The position numbers and the translations under genes were made by a program. From positions 62,001 through 126,000 of the forward strand of contig NZ_RQYH01000003.1 in assembly GCF_003860215.1 (NCBI RefSeq): 64,000 nt of DNA. Reading direction: 5' to 3'. How positions within the stretch are numbered: the first letter of the stretch is position 1; every line of letters begins with the position of its first letter. The DNA comes from Desulfovibrio sp. OH1186_COT-070. Lineage in GTDB: Bacteria; Desulfobacterota; Desulfovibrionia; Desulfovibrionales; Desulfovibrionaceae. This document shows, piece by piece, positions 58,786 through 64,000 of the stretch. The notes under the pieces were generated by a model that saw nothing but the letters and a program-made list of their open reading frames with translations, was not told the DNA's origin and ran no database searches.

Positions 58786-59556
58786 CTATCCGCCGTATTT
58801 CCGCATGAGGTCATCCCCTTCCATCAGGCGGGAAACGCGGCACAAGTCCTCGGGCGTGTCCACGCTCCAGGAGCGGCAGGAGGTGGGAACCATGCGCACC
58901 TTTTCGCCGTATTCCAGAATGCGCATCATGTCCACGGACTCATAGATTTCCAGGGGGCTTTCTTCCAGTTCGTTGAAGCGCAGCAGATAATCGCGCCGGA
59001 AGGGGATGATGCAGACCTGCTTGCGCATGGGCACCTTTTCCGCCCCCTTTTTGCGCGAGGGGATGGGCTCGCGCGAAAAATAAAGCGCATTGTTGAAGCG
59101 GTCCACCACAACCTTGACCTCATTGGGGTCCTCAAATTCCTCCAGGGTGTCCATGTCCGCCATGAGGTTGACCACATTGATGGAGGGATCCTCAAGCATG
59201 GGAGCCACGGCCGCATCGATCATTTCGGGGCGCACCATGGGCTCATCGCCCTGCACCATGACCACGATATCCGCCTTTTTTCCCGTTTCCGCCTCGATTT
59301 TGAGCAGCGCTTCGGCGGTGCGCGTGGAGCAGCGCACATGGTGGTCGCCGGTCATGACGCAGGCCAGGCCAGCTCCTTCGCAATAATTTTTGATGATCTC
59401 ATCACACGTTGCCACATAGGTGGCCGAAAGCGTGGCGCTCATGGCCGTGCGAAAAGCCACATGCCCCACCATGGGCACGTTGTGGATAAGAGCCAGAGGC
59501 TTGCCGGGATAGCGGCTGGAACCCATGCGGGCGGGAATAATGGCCACAATGTTCAT
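58786..59556 (-). CDS. KdsB-like CMP-ulosonic acid synthetase
   Basis: A 256-aa cytidylyltransferase. IVAIIPARMGSSRYPGKPLA at residues 3-22 binds CTP. VMVQGDEPMV near 95, RFNNALYFSREPIPSR near 155 and VDTPEDLCRVSRLM near 235 match CMP-Kdo synthetase. AAGGA precedes ATG 59556. It should activate a 2-keto-sugar acid for transfer to a surface polymer; with the aldolase and epimerase upstream, the sugar may be other than Kdo. Confidence 0.85.
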   Translation of the reverse strand: MNIVAIIPARMGSSRYPGKPLALIHNVPMVGHVAFRTAMSATLSATYVATCDEIIKNYCEGAGLACVMTGDHHVRCSTRTAEALLKIEAETGKKADIVVMVQGDEPMVRPEMIDAAVAPMLEDPSINVVNLMADMDTLEEFEDPNEVKVVVDRFNNALYFSREPIPSRKKGAEKVPMRKQVCIIPFRRDYLLRFNELEESPLEIYESVDMMRILEYGEKVRMVPTSCRSWSVDTPEDLCRVSRLMEGDDLMRKYGG

Positions 59557-59629
59557 CGGTTTTTCCTTGGTGGTTGGCCAACGGGGCAAGTCCGCGCGAA
59601 TGCGGAAAGCCCGCCGGGAAAAAGGGGAA

Positions 59630-60544
59630 TCAATCGTCTGTGGATACCAGGTATCCGCCTTCCGATGCCAGACCCGAATGCATGCTCCTGTGCTCCTCTT
59701 CCATGACCCGCAAAATGCCCTGCCCCAGATCCACGGTGAGCGGCGGCACAAGCTTGCGCCCCACCCTGGGCATGAAGGCGTAGGGCGTGATCTGGTAATG
59801 GCCGCTGTTGGGGTCGTGCTGGTAGTTGACGCGCAGTTCCTTGCCCAGCATCTCGCCGATCATGGTAAACAGATCACCCACGCGCATGGGCTGGTTGCCG
59901 GAGATGATGATGTTCTCGTTTTCAAATTCGGGCGCAAGCACGGACAGGGTGGCGGTGGAGGCATCGTCCACATGCACATATTCACGCAGGGCCGAAGGCG
60001 CGCCGTAATAGGTGATGGTTCCGCTGCTCAGGGCCTCGTGCACAAAACGGTTGATGGCATTGCGCCTGTCCGAACGCGGACCGTACAGGGAGCCGTAGCG
60101 CAGGATGGTGTAGCGCAGGCCGTGCATGGCCTGATAGTTTTCGATGTACAGCTCGCAGGCCTGCTTGCTGCACCGGTAAAACCCGCCCGATGCGCCGTAG
60201 ACGTAGAGGGAACTGGCGAAAACATAGCGCCGCACTGCCGCCCGGCGGCAGGCCTCCAGCAGCATGACATTGCCCACAACGTTGATTCTGGCCGTGTCCA
60301 CCGGACGGTTGTTGGCCTCGCCGATATCGGCAATGCCCGCGTAGTTGAACACCATGTCCGCGCCCTGCACGGCCATGTCCACGGTTTTTTCGTCCAGAAT
60401 GTCGCCCGTGAGCATGGTCTGGTCAGGGCGCAGCCAGGGCGAGGGGTGCAGATCAACAACAGTGACGGCATGCCCCGCCCGGGAAAGCTTGTCACAAATG
60501 TGCGAGCCCAGAAAGCCGGACCCGCCGAAAACGGTAATTTTCAC
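59630..60544 (-). CDS. NAD-dependent sugar epimerase/dehydratase
   Basis: A 304-aa extended short-chain dehydrogenase. GTG 60544 is used, with GGGAGA upstream and a GTGA overlap with the aldolase stop. ITVFGGSGFLGSHICDKL at residues 3-20 binds NAD. The Ser-Tyr-Lys set lies in ASSLYVYGASGGFYRCSKQA (Y near residue 123, K near 127). LREYVHVDDAS is typical of sugar-nucleotide epimerases. Member of the surface-sugar operon. Confidence 0.88.
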   Translation of the reverse strand: MKITVFGGSGFLGSHICDKLSRAGHAVTVVDLHPSPWLRPDQTMLTGDILDEKTVDMAVQGADMVFNYAGIADIGEANNRPVDTARINVVGNVMLLEACRRAAVRRYVFASSLYVYGASGGFYRCSKQACELYIENYQAMHGLRYTILRYGSLYGPRSDRRNAINRFVHEALSSGTITYYGAPSALREYVHVDDASTATLSVLAPEFENENIIISGNQPMRVGDLFTMIGEMLGKELRVNYQHDPNSGHYQITPYAFMPRVGRKLVPPLTVDLGQGILRVMEEEHRSMHSGLASEGGYLVSTDD

Positions 60545-61338
60545 TGGTTTTCTCCCTGCCGGGGGCGTTGCGCCGCCCCCCAAAGAAAAACGGAATCTAT
60601 GCCGTAGGCGATGAAGCGGCAGCCTGCCGCCACCTGCCGCGCCAGTTCGGCCGCATCGGGGCGGACGATATGCAGGCCCATGCGCATGCCGCAATCGCGG
60701 CACATGCGGGCAATGCGCTCCATGACGCCCGCAAAGTCCGGATGGTCAAAACGGCCCGTCAGCCCCATGGATCCGGAAAGATCGTAGGGACCAACCATGA
60801 TGGCGTCCAGACGCGGGTGGGTCAGGATGCTTTCCAGATTTTCCACGGCGCGTACATGCTCGATCTGCGCGACCAGAAAAATCTCCGGGGCCACTTCTTC
60901 GCGGTAGCGGTCAAAATGCTTGCCGAAAACATTGGCGCGGCAATAGCCCACCCCGCGGTATTCCGCCGCCACAGAGCCTGAGGCGCGCCAAAAATCCTGT
61001 CCGGGATAGGTTGCCAGATCAATGGCGCGGTCAAGCTGCTCCCGGCTCTCGATCATGGGAAAAATCAATCCCTGCGCCCCCGCCTCGAGCGCGGACTTGA
61101 TTTCGGTTTTTTTTGCCTCGCCGATGCGGGCAAAGGGAACCGCCCCGCCGCACTCGATGGCCCGAAAAATGTCCGGCAGGCCCGTGCGGCCAAAAGAGCC
61201 GTGCTCCATATCCACGGCCACCCAGTCGTAACCGGCGCGGGCCATGAGTTCTGCCACATCGGGCGAAGGCAGTTGCAGCCAGGTTCCCACGGTGGGCCTG
61301 TCCTGCGCGAGAAGTGCGCGTATGTCGCGTATGGTCAT
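60541..61338 (-). CDS. HpcH/HpaI-family aldolase
   Basis: A 265-aa class II aldolase. ATG 61338 is chosen because GGAGG lies 9 nt upstream. GTWLQLPSPDVAELMARAGY at 18-37, DWVAVDMEHGSFG (catalytic His near 48), GLIFPMIESREQL with the metal-binding Glu, and MVGPYDLSGSMG (metal-binding Asp) are all present. These enzymes join or split pyruvate and an aldehyde. First gene of a five-gene operon ending in HAD. Confidence 0.9.
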   Translation of the reverse strand: MTIRDIRALLAQDRPTVGTWLQLPSPDVAELMARAGYDWVAVDMEHGSFGRTGLPDIFRAIECGGAVPFARIGEAKKTEIKSALEAGAQGLIFPMIESREQLDRAIDLATYPGQDFWRASGSVAAEYRGVGYCRANVFGKHFDRYREEVAPEIFLVAQIEHVRAVENLESILTHPRLDAIMVGPYDLSGSMGLTGRFDHPDFAGVMERIARMCRDCGMRMGLHIVRPDAAELARQVAAGCRFIAYGIDSVFLWGAAQRPRQGENQ

Positions 61339-61397
61339 GGCCGGGCCTCCAGAAAGGTTGGGCATGCGAACGCCGCAGCGTGGTGTTTCTTATACGC

Positions 61398-61430
61398 GCA
61401 GGCGGGCATGCGCGCAATATGCGCGCCTGC
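61398..61430. promoter_or_regulatory. Long inverted repeat in the divergent aldolase/mutM region
   Basis: GCAGGCGGGCAT (61398-61409) pairs with ATGCGCGCCTGC (61419-61430) at 11 of 12 positions, 60 bp upstream of the aldolase start. It may be an operator. The remaining intergenic 61339-61611 has no gene; TTGACA at 61443 could be a -35 box for mutM but no good -10 follows. Confidence 0.45.
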
Positions 61431-61611
61431 CATCCCCGGCCGTTGACAAAATCAGCAGCCCCGGAAATTGCGAGCAGGTCGCGGCCTGGATGGCGCAAAC
61501 TGGCGGAGTTTGGCATCAGTCAGGAGGGATCCCTTGCCAAAGCACGAAAAAAAGACGACATACAAACGGCAAACGCCAATTTTCCGCCCCCCTGAACCTT
61601 CAGGTATCCCG

Positions 61612-62472
61612 ATGCCCGAACTGCCCGAAGTGGAAACCGTGGCCCGCACGCTGTACCCCCTGGTGCACAATGCCGTTCTTGAGAGCGCAAAAATCCTGCG
61701 CCCTTCCAGCCTGCATGCCGCAAGCATTCCGCCGGACAGTCTGTGCGGTTGCCGCATCGGCACTGTGCGGCGGCGCGGCAAACTTCTTCTGCTGGAACTG
61801 GATGCCGCCAATGCGCACAACGCTGCCGTGCGCGGCATGCCCGATCTGGTGCTGGCCGTGCATCTGCGCATGACCGGACGCCTCACGGTCCGCTCCGGGC
61901 AGGAGCAGCCCGGCCCCCACACCCGCTGCGTCTTTGCCCTGCGCACACCCAACGGGGCCGCTGCGCAGCTCTTTTTTGACGATATCCGCGCATTTGGAGT
62001 GGTGCTGGCAGCCACGCCAGCCATCCTGCAACAGTGGTCTTTCTGGCGGGAGCTCGGGCCGGAACCTCTGGATCTGGACGAAAACGGCTTTGCCGCATGC
62101 CTTGCGGGCAGAAAGGGCGCGCTCAAGGCCGCGCTGCTGGACCAGAGGGTGATTGCGGGCATCGGCAACATCTATGCCGACGAAAGCCTCTTTGCCGCCC
62201 GCCTGGATCCGCGCCGCAGGGCCGACACGCTCACGGCCAAGCAGCGCGGCGGGCTGCTGCGCTCTCTCAAGGCCGTGCTTTGGCAGTCCATCGCCCAGTG
62301 CGGCAGTTCCATCCGCGACTACCGCGATGCCAACGGCAATGTGGGCGCCTTTCAGAACAGCTTTGCCGTGTACGGACGGGGCGGCCTGCCCTGCCGGATC
62401 TGTGGCCGCCCTCTGGGAAAAATCAGGGTGGCGGGACGGGGCACGGTTTTCTGCCCGCGCTGCCAGAAATGA
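61612..62472 (+). CDS. mutM: Formamidopyrimidine-DNA glycosylase
   Basis: A 286-aa base-excision-repair enzyme. PELPEVETVARTL supplies the catalytic Pro (after Met removal) and Glu. IGNIYADESLFAARLDPRR near 180-198 is the H2TH region and a C-terminal zinc finger CRICGRPLGKIRVAGRGTV plus CPRCQ ends it. Length is close to normal. It removes 8-oxoguanine. The ATG is used because the Pro must follow it. Confidence 0.96.
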   Translation: MPELPEVETVARTLYPLVHNAVLESAKILRPSSLHAASIPPDSLCGCRIGTVRRRGKLLLLELDAANAHNAAVRGMPDLVLAVHLRMTGRLTVRSGQEQPGPHTRCVFALRTPNGAAAQLFFDDIRAFGVVLAATPAILQQWSFWRELGPEPLDLDENGFAACLAGRKGALKAALLDQRVIAGIGNIYADESLFAARLDPRRRADTLTAKQRGGLLRSLKAVLWQSIAQCGSSIRDYRDANGNVGAFQNSFAVYGRGGLPCRICGRPLGKIRVAGRGTVFCPRCQK

Positions 62473-62517
62473 CCTTTGCCCACGGCCGCGCGGAGAAGTG
62501 GCGGAGCGGAGAGAAAA

Positions 62518-63420
62518 ATGACCATTGCCCTGAAAGAAATCACTGTCAAAAACATCCTGACAAAGTCCAACCTTCCCGTGGCCGACTATTCTGCCAATCC
62601 CTATGTGGGCTGTGTGCATGCCTGCCGCTACTGCTACGCTTCCTTCATGAAGCGTTTTGCCAACCATCCGGAACCGTGGGGCACGTTTGTGGATGTGAAG
62701 CAGTGGCCGCCCGTGTCCCGACCGGAGAAATTCGCCGGAAAGGAAATCTTTTTCAGTTCTGTCACAGACCCCTACCAGCCTCCGGAAAAACGCTACAGGC
62801 GCACGCGGGCGCTTTTGGAGCAGATGCAGGGCAGCGGCTGTTCCATCAGCATTGCCACCAAGTCCGATCTGGTGCTGCGCGACCTGGATATCATCAAGAC
62901 CTTTCCCGGCGCACGGGTATCATGGTCCATCAACACGCTGGACAACGCCTTTCAGCGCGATATGGACAAGGCGGTTTCCATCGAGCGGCGCTTTGCGGCC
63001 ATGAAGGCATTTCATGAAGCCGGAGTGCGGACAACCTGCTTCATTTCTCCCATTTTCCCCGGCATCACCGATCCTTGCGCCATCATCCGGCGGGCCAAAA
63101 GCCAGTGCAATCTTGTGTGGCTGGAAAACCTCAACCTGCGGGGCGGCTTCAAAAAAGACATTCTGGACTATATCGCCGCCAGATACCCGGCACTGTCCGG
63201 ACTCTACGAGAGCATCTACGTCAGGGGCGACAAAGGATACTGGACGGAAATGGACGCGGAACTGCGCGCCTTTACCCGGAAAGAAGGCCTGCCCTATGTG
63301 CGCGATGACGATTCCCTGCAGCGCCCCTTCGCTGCGCCGCCCGTTGTGGTGAACTATTTTTTCCACGAAGAAATCGTCCCTTCCGCCAAAAAAGCACAGA
63401 AAGCTGGAGGCGTCCGCTAA
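62518..63420 (+). CDS. Spore-photolyase-like (SPL) radical SAM protein
   Basis: A 300-aa enzyme with GGAGAG before ATG 62518. NPYVGCVHACRYCYASFMKR at residues 22-41 holds the CxxxCxxC motif for the 4Fe-4S cluster that binds SAM. FFSSVTDPYQPPEKRYRRTR and SISIATKSDLVLRDLDI belong to the SPL family. Many non-sporulating bacteria have members of unknown substrate; DNA or RNA repair or modification is possible. Follows mutM after 45 bp. Confidence 0.88.
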   Translation: MTIALKEITVKNILTKSNLPVADYSANPYVGCVHACRYCYASFMKRFANHPEPWGTFVDVKQWPPVSRPEKFAGKEIFFSSVTDPYQPPEKRYRRTRALLEQMQGSGCSISIATKSDLVLRDLDIIKTFPGARVSWSINTLDNAFQRDMDKAVSIERRFAAMKAFHEAGVRTTCFISPIFPGITDPCAIIRRAKSQCNLVWLENLNLRGGFKKDILDYIAARYPALSGLYESIYVRGDKGYWTEMDAELRAFTRKEGLPYVRDDDSLQRPFAAPPVVVNYFFHEEIVPSAKKAQKAGGVR

Positions 63421-63486
63421 AGGCTGCCCGTTATGGGCAAAAAATGCCCAAAATTCCAAATTCTTCCCCTGCAGTGCCGACAGGGA

Positions 63487-64000
63487 TTACGAAAGATAGA
63501 TGTCCAGAAGCCCCTCGGGCGGGGCAATGTGAACGGCGGACGCGGCGAGATCAAAGGCGGCGATGAATTCCGGCCTGGCGGGAAAAAGCACCTCGCGGCC
63601 ATCGTCTGTCAGAATGACCCATATTTCCCGCCCTGCGGGATACTCGAAATGGTCGATGACGCCCAGCACCGTGCCGTCCGGCAGAACGGCGCGACAGCCC
63701 TGAAGATCCCGCACATACGCCTCCCCTTCCCGCACGGCGGGCAGGGCATCGCGGCGCACCAGCAACGCGCAGCCGCGCAGGGCCTCGGCAGCGGTACGGT
63801 CGTCCACGCCTTCCAGCAGCACCAGAGGACGCCCCTTGTGCCTGCGCACGGAACGGGGCCTGACTTTTCGGACATGGCCTCCACCGTCCCGCAGCCAGAG
63901 GGGCATGTCCGCCAGAAGGGGGGAGTCCGCGTGCCAGTCCACGCTCAACTCCCCCCTGATGCCGTGGGCCCGCGCCAGCGTGCCCATCTGGATCCAGTCT
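63487..64000 (-). CDS. rimM: Ribosome maturation factor RimM, 5' end outside window
   Basis: At least 171 residues of RimM, which assists 30S subunit assembly. The frame is open to the window edge and reads DWIQMGTLARAHGIRGELSV, so the start codon lies beyond base 64000; the ATG at 63987 is internal to the conserved opening motif. The N-terminal RimM domain covers to about residue 85 and the PRC-barrel (VRDLQGCRAVLPDGTVLGVI, then VLFPARPEFIAAFD) follows. Confidence 0.92.
   Translation of the reverse strand, partial: DWIQMGTLARAHGIRGELSVDWHADSPLLADMPLWLRDGGGHVRKVRPRSVRRHKGRPLVLLEGVDDRTAAEALRGCALLVRRDALPAVREGEAYVRDLQGCRAVLPDGTVLGVIDHFEYPAGREIWVILTDDGREVLFPARPEFIAAFDLAASAVHIAPPEGLLDIYLS

Noticed and set aside
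1-64000. CRISPR array
   Set aside because: No run of regularly spaced repeats was found; the TGTGTACC and GCGACACCTAT repeats are too short and too few.

Overview
The window looks like a chromosome segment of a fairly GC-rich deltaproteobacterium, most likely a Desulfovibrio-type sulfate reducer (Desulfovibrionaceae). This is an inference from gene content: LapG beside a degenerate HD-GYP sensor, FliJ/MotE-like flagellar genes, CobU, and an IncP-like conjugation set with a redox and arsenic cargo. No rRNA or other species marker is present.

Left chromosomal arm (1-10384): the end of an FtsX-type ABC permease, a formylglycine-generating-enzyme-like exported protein, a beta-hydroxyacid dehydrogenase, a small membrane protein, a pRiA4b ORF-3-like protein, a 221-bp remnant of an IS3-family element, a hypothetical protein, a PAS/degenerate HD-GYP membrane sensor with a LapG-type protease, and tRNA-Val(TAC), tRNA-Gln(CTG) and tRNA-Glu(TTC).

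Centre (10385-49408): a complete-looking 39-kb integrative conjugative element inserted at the 3' end of tRNA-Glu. A 47-bp direct repeat with one mismatch (10385-10431 and 49362-49408) marks attL and attR. Both ends carry clustered TGTGTACC repeats that look like integrase arm sites. From left to right it holds the integrase and a small HTH protein; small regulators; traK-traL-traM; trbB, a Mu Com-like zinc-finger gene, trbC, trbD, trbE, trbJ, trbL, trbF, trbG, trbH and trbI; traG, traF, an ArdC-primase fusion and a type IA topoisomerase; a cargo of DsbB, rhodaneses, ArsR, an ArsP-type permease, redox proteins, Acr3, CcdA and a ferredoxin; an XRE regulator broken by an IS481-family element; relaxase, TraJ and a TrbN-like transglycosylase on the minus strand; a restriction-modification operon with two extra genes; an abortive-infection gene with an unknown partner; and a RepA-like plasmid initiator.

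The most interesting signal is a 58-59 bp leader present three times, directly before trbC, traG and the topoisomerase gene. It has two 4-bp-stem hairpins at fixed positions followed by the Shine-Dalgarno region. The trbC copy lies inside the 3' end of the Com-like gene, at the codon position where phage Mu com carries its own Com-binding RNA hairpin. This suggests a Com-like RNA-binding protein that coordinates translation of three conjugation genes.

Right chromosomal arm (49409-64000): the terminator that probably once served the tRNA-Glu operon, tRNA-Ala(CGC), a cobU operon, thiD, fliJ, a MotE-like gene, truA, a YbjQ-like gene, a lipoprotein, a five-gene surface-sugar operon (aldolase, epimerase, KdsB-like, acyltransferase, HAD), mutM, a spore-photolyase-like radical SAM gene, and the 3' part of rimM.
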